Of a stretch of DNA of 64,000 nucleotides, positions 8,988 through 18,314 are shown piece by piece. Within the stretch, counting starts at the first letter, position 1; each line of letters opens with the position of its first letter. Both the position numbers and the translations under genes were made by a program. The notes under the pieces were generated by a model. The model was not told where the DNA came from. It ran no database searches and saw only the letters and a program-made list of their open reading frames with translations. Origin of the DNA: Chitinophagales bacterium (lineage in GTDB: Bacteria; Bacteroidota; Bacteroidia; Chitinophagales; Chitinophagaceae); contig JAIXKI010000024.1 in the NCBI GenBank assembly GCA_026936105.1, positions 153,995 through 217,994 on the forward strand. The letters are read 5' to 3'.

Positions 8988-11900
8988 ATGCGTACCAAAG
9001 TTTTTTTTGCCACTATCCTGACAGTTTCCTTTTTTTTATTTTCCTGTAAACGAAATGCGGTCAGCCTTGATTATACCAATGCCAAAGGTGAAGTGCCGCA
9101 ACTCGGCAACCTGATCTTCCGTTTCGATCAGCCTTTGATGAAAGATTCCCTGCTCAATCAATGGGATTCCACAGACTTTGTAGCCTTTGAACCGAAGATC
9201 CCCGGACGTTTTCGCTGGGAAAGCCCGGATCAGCTGGTGTTCTCACCATCACAACCTTTATTGCCTGCCACATCTTACAAGGCATCTGTCAAAAGCACGG
9301 TGCTTCGTTTCAGCAAATACAATACGGTGAAAGATGGTGATAATATAAGCTTCCATACTCCCGATCTTGCATTGAATAATTCTCAGGTGACATGGATGAT
9401 GGCCGATTCGTCCGGGCAAAAAGCATTTCCTCAGGTTGACCTTTTCTTTAATTATCCCGTGAATCCTGCCGACCTGAAAGACAAACTGGATCTGGACATA
9501 GACGGGGAAAAAGCAAGTTTCAGTTTCCTGACTGTTTCTGCAGCAAAAAAAGTTTCTCTTCAGGTAAGCGGATTGAAAGTTGCAGACAAAGATTATAGCA
9601 CAAAACTAACCATCAGTAAGGGTTTAAAGCCTGAAGGAGGCAGTAATCCCACTTCCGGTGTGCTGAAAAGTTCTTTCAACATTCCCTCGCCTTATGTTCT
9701 CACCATACAAAATGTAGAATCGGATTTCAATGGTGTAAGTGGCAGCGTGATGGTCACTACCAGCCAGCAATTAAGTAATGAGAACCTCAGATCCTATATA
9801 AAACTGGATCCCGATATAAAATATGCCGTTTCGCTTACCGATAATGGGTTTATCATTACCAGCGACAATTTCAATGCCGATAAGAGTTATGCATTGACGG
9901 TAAACAAAGGGTTACGGGGAAAGATCGGCGGTGTATTGCATGAAGATTATTATGAAGGAATTGCTTTCGGTGAGATGGAAGCAAACATTGCTTTTACCAA
10001 TAGCAAGGCGGTGTATCTGTCCAAAGAAGGAAACAGGAACATCGAAGTGCAGATCACGAACGTACCATCGGTGAAGCTGGTGGTTTCAAAGATCTACGAA
10101 AACAATCTGCTGATGGTGCAACGATATGGTTATTCGCCGAGGGAAAAAAGCAGCAACCGTTTTGCCAGTTACAGCAATGATGGTGAATATGGAGACGATT
10201 ATTATGGTGATTATTACGGAGATGATCAGCAATTCGGCGATGTCATTTATACCAAAGAGATTGACACAAGGTCTTTGCCGAAAAACGGAGCAGGCCGTTT
10301 ACTGAATCTTTCCGATATACAGGACCGCCTTCCTGATTTCAAAGGGATTTATCATATCATGATCCGTTCTGCAAAAGATTATTGGGTGAGAGACAGCCGC
10401 TTTCTTTCTTTATCTGACCTTGGGCTGATCACCAAAGAAGGGCAGGATAAGGTATTTGTTTTTGTGAATTCCATCAAAACGGCAAAAGGAGTGAATGGGG
10501 TGAATGTTTCTTTATACGCAATGAACAATCAACTGATCGGGACTGGCTCATCTGACGCTGACGGAGTGGCTATGATAGAATATACAAAGAAAGATTTTGA
10601 CGGATTCCGCCCTGCAATGATCATAGCCAGGACGGCAGATGATTTCAATTACCTTCCCTTCAGTAGCACCCGGGTGAATACATCCCGGTTTGATGTGGGA
10701 GGGAAAAGGAACAACCCATCGGGACTTGATGCTTTTGTATATGCAGAAAGAGATATTTACCGTCCCGGTGAAAAGGTAAATTTTTCTGTAGTGATCCGGG
10801 ATAAGCAATGGAGAAGCCCGGGAGAGATCCCTGTAAAAATGAAATTTCTTTTACCGAATGGAAAAGAACTGAAAACATTCCGGAAAAATCTGAATGAAGA
10901 AGGATCAGTGGAAGGGACTGTTGATATTTCTGCATCGGCCATAACTGGCAGTTATACCCTGGAAGTTTATACATCCAATGATGTGCTTCTGGCTGATAAA
11001 AGTTTTTCAATTGAAGAATTTGTTCCCGACCGTATCAGAGTAAACACTCAGTTGGACAAGCCTTTTTTCAAACCCGGAGAGACTGCACATCTGAGTATCA
11101 GTGCAGCTAATTTTTTTGGGCCACCGGCGGCAAACCGTAATTACGAAACGGAGATACAGATCAGGCAAAAGAATTTTTCTGCAGAGAAGTTCAGCAATTA
11201 TGATTTCAGCCTGGCCAATCAGACAGTCTCATTTGACAAGATATTCAAAGAAGGAAAGACCAATGAAAACGGAAATGCCGAAGAATCTTTTGAAGTGAAA
11301 AATATTTACAGCAACTCAGGCCTTTTACAGGCCGGCTTCTATACCACTGTGTTTGACGAAACAGGCCGCCCCGTTAGCCGCAATGTATCCGCTAATATTT
11401 ATACGCAGGATGTTTTCTTCGGCGTGTATAATGATTGGAATTACTATTATCCGCTTAATCAGCAGGTGAAATTCCAACTGGTGTCTGTCAACAAAGACGG
11501 GAACGCCACCTCTGCCCAGGCAAAAGTTCAGGTGATCAAGCATGAATATCATACATCATTGGTAAAGAGCGGCAGTTATTTCCGTTATGAATCTTCCAAA
11601 GAAGACAAACTGATGGTGGAAAGTAATATAACCATCGGGAATAGCACTGTTTATTCTTATGTACCACGTTCTCCCGGTGATTATGAATTGAGGATCTATC
11701 ATCCGGGCGCCAACACCTATGTCAGCAGAAGTTTTTACAGCTATGGCAGTTGGGGAGGAGGCAATTCATCTTTTGAAGTGAATACAGAGGGAAATATTGA
11801 GATCAAACCGGATAAAAAATCCTACAGCACAGGAGAGAAAGCGAAAGTATTATTTAACACACCTTTCAGTGGCCGTATGCTGGTTACTTTGGAAACCGAC

Positions 11901-14411
11901 CATGTGCTCTCTTATCAGTATGTGGATGTAAATGATCGCTCAGCTTCGCTCGACCTGCCTATGAATAATGACGGAGTGCCTAATGTTTACATTACAGCCA
12001 CACTTTTCAAAGCACATGATATTTCGGATATCCCCCTTACCGTAGCCCACGGTTTTGAAAGTGTGAAAGTGGAAGAAAAGGGCAGAAAGATTCCTGTAGA
12101 GATTATTGCACAGAAGACGGTCCGTTCCAAAACACATCAGAAAGTGAAAGTGAAAGCAAAAGCGGGCAGTTATGTGACGCTTGCTGCCGTGGATAATGGT
12201 GTGCTGCAGGTGAGTGATTTTAAAACTCCCGATCCTTACAATTATTTCTATCAGAAAAAAGCATTACAGGTATCGGCTTATGACCTCTATCCTTTGTTAT
12301 TTCCGGAGATAAGGACTGTGGTCAGCAGCACCGGAGGTGATGAAGGAGCTGAAATGAAAAAGAGAGTAAATCCTATGCCGGCAAAACGGATCAGGATCAT
12401 GAGTTACTGGAGTGGGATTAAAAAAACGAATTCAAACGGTGAAGCGGATTTTGAATTTGATATTCCGCAATTCAGCGGAGAGATACGCCTGATGGCCGTT
12501 TCTTATAAAGGACAGGATTTTGGCGGAGGCGAAAATACCATGACAGTTGCAGACCCTGTTGTGATCAGCACCGCATTGCCGAGATTTTTAAGCCCCGGTG
12601 ATACGGTCAGTATGGGAGTGACATTGAGTAATACCACTGATAAACCTTCGGATCTATCGGCCACACTCAGCGTATCCGGCCCGTTGAAAATTGAAGGAAG
12701 TGATAAACAAACGATTTCAGTGAATGCTAAAAGTGAAGGGCGTGCAGTATTTAAAATAGCTGCCGAACCAAAGATGGCAGCAGGCAAAGTGACGGTTACC
12801 GTTAATGGAATGGGGCAGAAGTTCACGGATGAAACAGAGATCTCTGTCCGTCCTCCATCCACTTTACAAAAGATGACAGGCAGTGGCTCCATTGCAGGAG
12901 GCAGTTCACAGAAAATAAATATCGGAGTGAGTGATTTCATTCCATCCAGTGTTGATTACAGCCTGGTGGTAAGCCGCACGCCTGTCTTAGAGTTTGCAGA
13001 TCAGTTGCAATACCTGGTTGAATACCCTTATGGCTGCACGGAGCAGATCGTCTCTTCAGCTTTTCCTCAGTTGTATTACGGAGATCTTTCGGACCTGATG
13101 CAACTGAATGGTACCGGAAAGATGAACGCAAATTCGGATGTGATGGAAGCTATCCGGAAAATTAAGATGAGGCAATTGTACAACGGGGCCGTTACGTTGT
13201 GGGATAATGCAGGAACCGAAGACTGGTGGACCACTATTTATTCCGCTCACTTTTTGCTGGAAGCAAGAAAAGCAGGATTTGATGTGGACAATAGTTTATT
13301 GCAAACCATGCTGAATTATATCAATAATCGCTTACGCAATAAACAACTGGTTACTTATTATTACAACCGCACCCTCAATAAAAAAATTGCTCCCAAAGAA
13401 GTTGCCTACGGCTTATATGTTTTATCTCTGGCCGGACAAAGCAATGTGCCGGCAATGAATTATTACAAGGCGAATCCGGATGTCCTGGCATTGGACAGCA
13501 GATATCTTTTATCGGCAGCTTATGCATCGGCCGGAGATAAAAGGTCCTTTGTTGCATTATTGCCAACTTCTTTCAGCGGGGAAGAATCCGTGGCACAGAC
13601 GGGGGGAAGTTATTATTCTGATATCAGGGATGAGGCCATTGCCCTGAATGCCCTGATAGATGTGGACGCTGCCAATACCCAGATACCTGTAATGGCAAAG
13701 CATGTAGGTGATAAATTGAAATCACGCAGTTGGCTGAGCACACAGGAACGGGCATTCTCATTCTTAGCATTGGGAAAACTGGCAAGGAGCGCAAACAAGT
13801 CTGATGCGACCGCTTCTGTTATTGTGAACGGAAAAATAATTGCGAAAGTGGATAACGGGCAATGGAAAGGGACTAAAAAAGACCTGAAATCGAGCAGTGT
13901 GGAGCTTGCAACAAAAGGGAACGGAAGACTGTATTATTTCTGGCAGTCGGAAGGGATCAGCAGCACCGGCGCTTACAAGCAGGAAGATAATTTTTTGAAA
14001 GTTAGGAGACGTTTTTATGACCGCTTCGGAAAAGAACTGACCGGCACTACTTTCAGACAGAATGAACTGATCATAGTAGGTATTACCCTGGAACGATCTT
14101 TCTCAACCGATATTGATAATGTGGTGATCACAGATCTGCTCCCGGCCGGATTTGAAATTGAGAACCCGAGAACGAAAGAGATACCGGGAATGGATTGGAT
14201 CAAAGATGCATCCGATCCTACGGCGTTGGATGTGCGGGACGACAGGATCCATTTCTTTGTAAATGCAACAAGGAATAAGCAGGTTTATTATTATGCGGTC
14301 CGTGCTGTTTCACCGGGAGTTTATAAAATGGGACCGGTCAGCGCCGATGCCATGTATAACGGGGAATATCATTCCTATAATGGAGCAGGAACTGTGAAAG
14401 TCGTACAGTAG
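8988..14411 (+). CDS. Bacterial alpha-2-macroglobulin-like lipoprotein (YfhM type)
   Basis: The 1807 residues begin with a lipoprotein signal, lipobox FLFSC (Cys20). An N-terminal Ig-like region, MG domains and a bait-like stretch follow. The A2M thioester domain then carries the thioester motif YGCTEQ with Cys1350 and Gln1353. After it comes an alpha/alpha-barrel region and a C-terminal receptor-binding-like domain. Family members trap proteases in the periplasm and are linked to PBP1C repair of the wall. The thioester is intact, so covalent trapping is expected. An acidic tyrosine/glycine-rich insert (GDDYYGDYYGDD, bases about 10190-10225) is unusual. The gene is monocistronic and convergent with dnaJ. 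Confidence 0.92.
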   Translation: MRTKVFFATILTVSFFLFSCKRNAVSLDYTNAKGEVPQLGNLIFRFDQPLMKDSLLNQWDSTDFVAFEPKIPGRFRWESPDQLVFSPSQPLLPATSYKASVKSTVLRFSKYNTVKDGDNISFHTPDLALNNSQVTWMMADSSGQKAFPQVDLFFNYPVNPADLKDKLDLDIDGEKASFSFLTVSAAKKVSLQVSGLKVADKDYSTKLTISKGLKPEGGSNPTSGVLKSSFNIPSPYVLTIQNVESDFNGVSGSVMVTTSQQLSNENLRSYIKLDPDIKYAVSLTDNGFIITSDNFNADKSYALTVNKGLRGKIGGVLHEDYYEGIAFGEMEANIAFTNSKAVYLSKEGNRNIEVQITNVPSVKLVVSKIYENNLLMVQRYGYSPREKSSNRFASYSNDGEYGDDYYGDYYGDDQQFGDVIYTKEIDTRSLPKNGAGRLLNLSDIQDRLPDFKGIYHIMIRSAKDYWVRDSRFLSLSDLGLITKEGQDKVFVFVNSIKTAKGVNGVNVSLYAMNNQLIGTGSSDADGVAMIEYTKKDFDGFRPAMIIARTADDFNYLPFSSTRVNTSRFDVGGKRNNPSGLDAFVYAERDIYRPGEKVNFSVVIRDKQWRSPGEIPVKMKFLLPNGKELKTFRKNLNEEGSVEGTVDISASAITGSYTLEVYTSNDVLLADKSFSIEEFVPDRIRVNTQLDKPFFKPGETAHLSISAANFFGPPAANRNYETEIQIRQKNFSAEKFSNYDFSLANQTVSFDKIFKEGKTNENGNAEESFEVKNIYSNSGLLQAGFYTTVFDETGRPVSRNVSANIYTQDVFFGVYNDWNYYYPLNQQVKFQLVSVNKDGNATSAQAKVQVIKHEYHTSLVKSGSYFRYESSKEDKLMVESNITIGNSTVYSYVPRSPGDYELRIYHPGANTYVSRSFYSYGSWGGGNSSFEVNTEGNIEIKPDKKSYSTGEKAKVLFNTPFSGRMLVTLETDHVLSYQYVDVNDRSASLDLPMNNDGVPNVYITATLFKAHDISDIPLTVAHGFESVKVEEKGRKIPVEIIAQKTVRSKTHQKVKVKAKAGSYVTLAAVDNGVLQVSDFKTPDPYNYFYQKKALQVSAYDLYPLLFPEIRTVVSSTGGDEGAEMKKRVNPMPAKRIRIMSYWSGIKKTNSNGEADFEFDIPQFSGEIRLMAVSYKGQDFGGGENTMTVADPVVISTALPRFLSPGDTVSMGVTLSNTTDKPSDLSATLSVSGPLKIEGSDKQTISVNAKSEGRAVFKIAAEPKMAAGKVTVTVNGMGQKFTDETEISVRPPSTLQKMTGSGSIAGGSSQKINIGVSDFIPSSVDYSLVVSRTPVLEFADQLQYLVEYPYGCTEQIVSSAFPQLYYGDLSDLMQLNGTGKMNANSDVMEAIRKIKMRQLYNGAVTLWDNAGTEDWWTTIYSAHFLLEARKAGFDVDNSLLQTMLNYINNRLRNKQLVTYYYNRTLNKKIAPKEVAYGLYVLSLAGQSNVPAMNYYKANPDVLALDSRYLLSAAYASAGDKRSFVALLPTSFSGEESVAQTGGSYYSDIRDEAIALNALIDVDAANTQIPVMAKHVGDKLKSRSWLSTQERAFSFLALGKLARSANKSDATASVIVNGKIIAKVDNGQWKGTKKDLKSSSVELATKGNGRLYYFWQSEGISSTGAYKQEDNFLKVRRRFYDRFGKELTGTTFRQNELIIVGITLERSFSTDIDNVVITDLLPAGFEIENPRTKEIPGMDWIKDASDPTALDVRDDRIHFFVNATRNKQVYYYAVRAVSPGVYKMGPVSADAMYNGEYHSYNGAGTVKVVQ

Positions 14412-14471
14412 ATCGGCGGCAGTTCGGAAAAGAATAAGGGATCTAAAGTTGCAACCTGTCGGAATGAATGA

Positions 14472-15635
14472 TCAGGAAAACATTTCTCTTACCTTGTCAA
14501 AGAAATTCTTTTCATTCTTATCAGGCTGAGGCTTGAAGTTGGGCGATTGACTCATTTTTTCCAAAGCAGCTTTTTCTTCGGGGCTGAGATGCTGGGGTGT
14601 CCAGATATTTACATGAATGAGCTGGTCTCCTTTCTCATAAGAATTGACAACAGGAAAGCCTTTTCCTTTTAAGCGGAATATTTTTCCGCTTTGTGTACCT
14701 GCAGGTATTTTGATCTTTGCTCTTCCATCTATGGTGGGTACTTCTATCTGAGATCCGAATACTGCATCCGTAAAGGAGATATGGAGTTCATAAGCAACAT
14801 TGGAGCCTTCACGGTGCAATTCCTTGTGTGGTTCTTCTTCAATAACAACGATCAGATCGCCTGCCATTCCTCCTCTTTCTCCTGCATTTCCTTTACCGCT
14901 TATGTTCAGTTGCATTCCTTCCTGTACTCCGGCCGGAATATCAATGCTGATAGATTCTTCCCCATACACTCTTCCTTCTCCGCGGCAAACCGGGCATTTG
15001 GCAGCAATGGTCACTCCTTCGCCATTACAGGTAGGGCAGGTAGTCACTGTTTGCATCTGGCCTAAGAAAGTATTCTGCACTCTTCTAATTTGTCCGCTTC
15101 CTCCGCAGGTGCTGCAGGTATGTATGCTTCCTTTATTTTTTGCCCCGCTTCCTCCGCAGGTAGTGCAAACTGTATATTTCTTTACTTTGATCGTTTTGGT
15201 AACACCTTTTGCGATCTCGGCATAGTTAAGTTTTAATTTGATCCTCAGGTTACTTCCTCTGACACCCCGGCTCCTTTGTTGGCTTCTTCCTCTGCCTCTG
15301 GCGTCTCCGCCAAAGAAACCTCCGAAAAGATCATCGCCGAATATATCTCCAAACTGGCTGAAGATATCGTCCATATTCATACCGCCGGCGCCGGGCCTTC
15401 CGTTGTTTCCGCTTAAACCTGCATGTCCGTACCGGTCGTATTGAGCTTTTTTATCTGCATCGCTAAGGATCTCGTATGCTTCTGCTGCTTCTTTGAATTT
15501 TTCTTCTGCGGATTTATCTCCCGGATTACGGTCAGGGTGATACTGCATGGCCACTTTACGGTATGCTTTTTTAATTTCATCTGCAGTAGCGTTCTTACCC
15601 ACACCTAAAACCTCATAATAATCTCTTTTTGCCAT
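14472..15635 (-). CDS. dnaJ: Chaperone protein DnaJ
   Basis: The 387 residues contain the J domain with HPD at 33-35, which stimulates DnaK ATPase. A glycine/phenylalanine-rich linker ([21 protein letters not shown]) follows. Four CxxCxGxG zinc motifs come next ([32 protein letters not shown]), then the substrate-binding C-terminal domains. All key residues are present. It starts 21 bases after grpE, so the two form an operon read from the promoter upstream of grpE. dnaK is not in the window. Confidence 0.97.
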   Translation of the reverse strand: MAKRDYYEVLGVGKNATADEIKKAYRKVAMQYHPDRNPGDKSAEEKFKEAAEAYEILSDADKKAQYDRYGHAGLSGNNGRPGAGGMNMDDIFSQFGDIFGDDLFGGFFGGDARGRGRSQQRSRGVRGSNLRIKLKLNYAEIAKGVTKTIKVKKYTVCTTCGGSGAKNKGSIHTCSTCGGSGQIRRVQNTFLGQMQTVTTCPTCNGEGVTIAAKCPVCRGEGRVYGEESISIDIPAGVQEGMQLNISGKGNAGERGGMAGDLIVVIEEEPHKELHREGSNVAYELHISFTDAVFGSQIEVPTIDGRAKIKIPAGTQSGKIFRLKGKGFPVVNSYEKGDQLIHVNIWTPQHLSPEEKAALEKMSQSPNFKPQPDKNEKNFFDKVREMFS

Positions 15636-15656
15636 TTGTATTTTCCTTATTGATCT

Positions 15657-16229
15657 TTATTTACCCACTACAACCTTTGCATGACGGATGATCTTGTCAT
15701 TCAAAAAATAGCCTTTGGCTATCTCATCGAGTACTTTATTTTTCTGGTTTTCCGAAGGAACAGTAATACTTGTAATTGCATCATGCAGTTCCGGGTCAAA
15801 CTCTTCATTGACCGTTTTCATGGCTTTCAGACCTCTTGCCTGTAATGTATTTCTGAGCTTGTTGAACACCAGCAGAGTCCCCTCACGGATCGCCTTTACA
15901 TCTTCACTGTTCTCCATTTGCTGCTGGGCCCGGTCGCAGTCATCTAAAATATCCAAAAGGTCAATGATCACCTCGCGACCTGCCGTCTGGATCAACTCAA
16001 GCCTTTCCTTTGCATTTCTTCTTTTAAAGTTGTCAAATTCGGCGAGAAGCCTCAGATTCTTATCCCTCAGTTCCTCCAACTCGGTTTTCATTTTTTCGAG
16101 TTCTGCATCATCTGACACTGCTTCATTCATATGAGCAGTACCACTCATATTTTCATCCGAATTGATATCCATGTCAATGTTATTTTCCTGAATTTTTCCG
16201 CTTTGTTTCTTCATATCCTTATCCGGCAT
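15657..16229 (-). CDS. grpE: Nucleotide exchange factor GrpE
   Basis: The preferred start, ATG at 16229, gives 190 residues. The frame is open to 16277, but that upstream start falls on the -33 box and would lie before the transcription start. An acidic N-terminal tail is followed by a long coiled coil (DAELEKMKTELEELRDKN), then the conserved 'AEFDNFKRRNAKER' and the C-terminal beta-domain ending 'LNDKIIRHAKVVVGK'. GrpE is the nucleotide exchange factor of DnaK. It is first in the grpE-dnaJ operon. Confidence 0.95.
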   Translation of the reverse strand: MPDKDMKKQSGKIQENNIDMDINSDENMSGTAHMNEAVSDDAELEKMKTELEELRDKNLRLLAEFDNFKRRNAKERLELIQTAGREVIIDLLDILDDCDRAQQQMENSEDVKAIREGTLLVFNKLRNTLQARGLKAMKTVNEEFDPELHDAITSITVPSENQKNKVLDEIAKGYFLNDKIIRHAKVVVGK

Positions 16230-16247
16230 AGTATTACAAATTGAGTG

Positions 16248-16277
16248 CAAAGGTAAGATTGTCAATTTTATTGCCAA
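16248..16277 (-). promoter_or_regulatory. Bacteroidota-type promoter of grpE-dnaJ
   Basis: On the minus strand, TTG (16277-16275) is followed by a 19-base spacer and TACCTTTG (16255-16248). This matches the known Bacteroidota primary sigma consensus TTTG-N19-TAnnTTTG exactly in the -7 box. The expected transcription start near 16241 leaves about a dozen bases of leader before ATG 16229, which decides the grpE start. Confidence 0.75.
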
Positions 16278-16407
16278 TGCCGGCTAAAGGGACAAAATGT
16301 CCTTAGTGTGCTTGCAGACTTATAGGTTCAAAGTATAGATGTCAGGCAGCAGGAATAATTGACAATCATAGAGATCTTAATTTTGCTGTTCTTTTAAGAA
16401 TCTTTGT

Positions 16408-17580
16408 ATGCCTGTAGTTTACCTGAAGAAAAGAATATCTGACCGTGTCCTCAATGGCCACCCCTGGATCTTTAACAATGAAATTGAAAAATGGGACGAT
16501 GAAGTGCCTGAAAACAGGGTTGTGGAAGTATTTACCTATGATAAAAAGTTCTTAGGCAGAGGATATATTAATCCTCTTTCCAGGATACCGGTTCGTTTGC
16601 TTACCCGTGACAGAAATGAAAAAATTAATGAAACATTTTTTCTGAACCGGATCAGGAAATGCTGGGAATACAGGGAAAAGCTCGGTTATGTGGAGAATTG
16701 CAGACTTGTATTTGGTGAAGCAGATTCGCTCCCTCAACTGATTATTGACAAATTCAATGATTATTTTGTTATTCAAACCCTGGCTTTGGGAATTGATATC
16801 TGGAAAACAGAGATCGTAAAGGCATTGAACACAATCTTTAGTCCCAAAGGTATTTATGAAAGGAATGATGTGCCGGTCAGGGAATTGGAAGGTCTTCCTC
16901 AGCAAAAGGGTTTTTTATCCGCTCCTTTTAACACACAAATTGTGATCAGGGAAAACGGCCTCCGGTTCAATGTAGATATTGAAAACGGACAAAAGACAGG
17001 ATATTTTCTGGATCAGCAGGACAACCGCAGGAAAATAAATAACATAGTGAAGGATGCTGATGTATTGGGCGCTTTTTGTTACACAGGAACTTTTGAGATC
17101 CATGCGGCTCACTACGGAGCAAGATCAGTAAAGGGTATTGACATTTCTGATGGTGCGGTGGAACAAGCGAAGAAGAATGCTGCGTTGAATGGATTGCAAA
17201 ACGTCTGTCAGTTTGAAGCTGCTAATGCATTTGATGTTTTAAAACAATGGTCAAAAGAAGGGAAGCAATATGATGTGGTGATGCTCGATCCGCCTGCCTT
17301 CACCAAAAGCCGTGACACGATTCAAAAGGCGATCACAGGCTATAAAGAGATCAACCTGAGAGGAATGAAATTATTAAAGCCAGGAGGCTTTCTGGTCACT
17401 TCTTCCTGCACTAATCTGGTTAGTCCTGAATTATTTCTTCAGATTATTGACATGGCTGCGAAAGATGCAAGGAGAAAGATAAGGCAAGTGACTTTTCAAA
17501 CTCAATCATCCGATCATCCGGTGATACGCGGAATTGAAAGTACCTGGTATCTGAAATTTCTGATAGTGGAAGTGAGCTGA
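16408..17580 (+). CDS. Class I SAM-dependent rRNA methyltransferase, RlmI-like
   Basis: The 390 residues have an N-terminal PUA domain (about 1-75, including 'NGHPWIFNNEIEKW'), a central EEHxD-like domain, and a Rossmann methyltransferase domain. Motif I is VLGAFCYTGTFEIHAA and the cytosine methyltransferase-like motif IV is LDPPAFTKS. The best-known member, RlmI, methylates C1962 of 23S rRNA to m5C. The exact target base in this organism is inferred from family only. No catalytic residue is visibly missing. It is single and convergent with the small T9SS-tail gene. Confidence 0.85.
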   Translation: MPVVYLKKRISDRVLNGHPWIFNNEIEKWDDEVPENRVVEVFTYDKKFLGRGYINPLSRIPVRLLTRDRNEKINETFFLNRIRKCWEYREKLGYVENCRLVFGEADSLPQLIIDKFNDYFVIQTLALGIDIWKTEIVKALNTIFSPKGIYERNDVPVRELEGLPQQKGFLSAPFNTQIVIRENGLRFNVDIENGQKTGYFLDQQDNRRKINNIVKDADVLGAFCYTGTFEIHAAHYGARSVKGIDISDGAVEQAKKNAALNGLQNVCQFEAANAFDVLKQWSKEGKQYDVVMLDPPAFTKSRDTIQKAITGYKEINLRGMKLLKPGGFLVTSSCTNLVSPELFLQIIDMAAKDARRKIRQVTFQTQSSDHPVIRGIESTWYLKFLIVEVS

Positions 17581-17612
17581 AATTGTAATATTACCGGGCG
17601 TCGTATAAATGA

Positions 17613-17957
17613 TTATTTGGACACCTGGAATTTTCCGGAGTTGATGACCTTACCGTTGCGGTCGAGAAGATGATAGATATAAACACCGCGACTGTAATCG
17701 GAAAGATTCAGCGTCGTTTTTTCAGTGAGGTCCTGCGATTCATACATTTTCTTTCCCAGAAAATTATATACCTGTATTATATATCCTTTATCAAAAACTT
17801 TTTGAAAATCGAATGTGATATAAGATGTTGCAGGATTAGGATAGGTCTTTAATACAACTGCCGGACCCTCAGGCAAAGATGTTGTTGAAGGTGCTTGTGC
17901 CCTTGAGTAGGTGGTTGAAAAAAGAATAATGGCCAGTATGAGTAAATTTTTCTTCAA
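17613..17957 (-). CDS. Miniature protein: signal peptide plus T9SS type A sorting domain only
   Basis: The 114 residues start at a TTG codon. They comprise a clean signal peptide (MKKNLLILAIILFSTTYSRAQ), about 15 linker residues, then a complete Por_Secre_tail domain. That domain has the TYPNPATSYITF opening, an 'VYNFLGKKMYES' strand and the final 'GKVINSGKFQVSK'. There is no passenger domain. No upstream in-frame ATG extends it. It could be a decoy, a plug or cofactor for the T9SS sortase, or the remnant of a larger gene. The frame is well conserved and the ends are intact, so it does not look decayed. It lies downstream of the SprF-like gene. Confidence 0.75.
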   Translation of the reverse strand: MKKNLLILAIILFSTTYSRAQAPSTTSLPEGPAVVLKTYPNPATSYITFDFQKVFDKGYIIQVYNFLGKKMYESQDLTEKTTLNLSDYSRGVYIYHLLDRNGKVINSGKFQVSK

Positions 17958-18030
17958 GACAACAAATTTACTTTCAATTTACTATAATATTTTGTTTTTT
18001 TTCAGGAAGATCCACTTAAAGTCTTCAGAA

Positions 18031-18044
18031 TCGTAGATCTACGA
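18031..18044. other. 14-bp perfect palindrome
   Basis: TCGTAGATCTACGA reads the same on both strands. It lies about 75 bases upstream of the small T9SS-tail gene within the 357-base spacer, so it could be an operator site for that gene. No other structured signal was seen nearby except the weak hairpin at 18125-18148. Confidence 0.35.
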
Positions 18045-18124
18045 GGTATTTGAATCATGAAAGTGGGACTTCTGAGATTTTTAAGAATTTAGCCAGGTAT
18101 GGCGAATGGTTTGTAAAAGCTGCA

Positions 18125-18148
18125 AAAGCCCTTAGCAATAAAGGGTTT
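18125..18148 (-). terminator. Weak terminator-like hairpin after the PorP/SprF-like gene
   Basis: On the minus strand AAACCCTT pairs with AAGGGCTTT, with one bulged base and a short loop, and is followed by TTTTGC. It lies about 170 bases past the stop of the SprF-like gene. The stem is imperfect. Confidence 0.35.
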
Positions 18149-18314
18149 CTGTTTATTGAAGGATCTTAAATATTTTATTGTTATTGTTTACCTGTTCTGC
18201 CTTCTTATTTGAGAATTAGCGGTTCTTTTCTTTCAAATTTTAACAATCATTTTTTTTACATAATGGCAATGGCGCCGGGGATAAAGTGGTTATTGAAAAG
18301 CCGGGAGAAAAAGA

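Noticed and set aside
16230-16277. Longer GrpE start at 16277
   Set aside because: It overlaps the -33 box of the promoter, so it would not be on the transcript.
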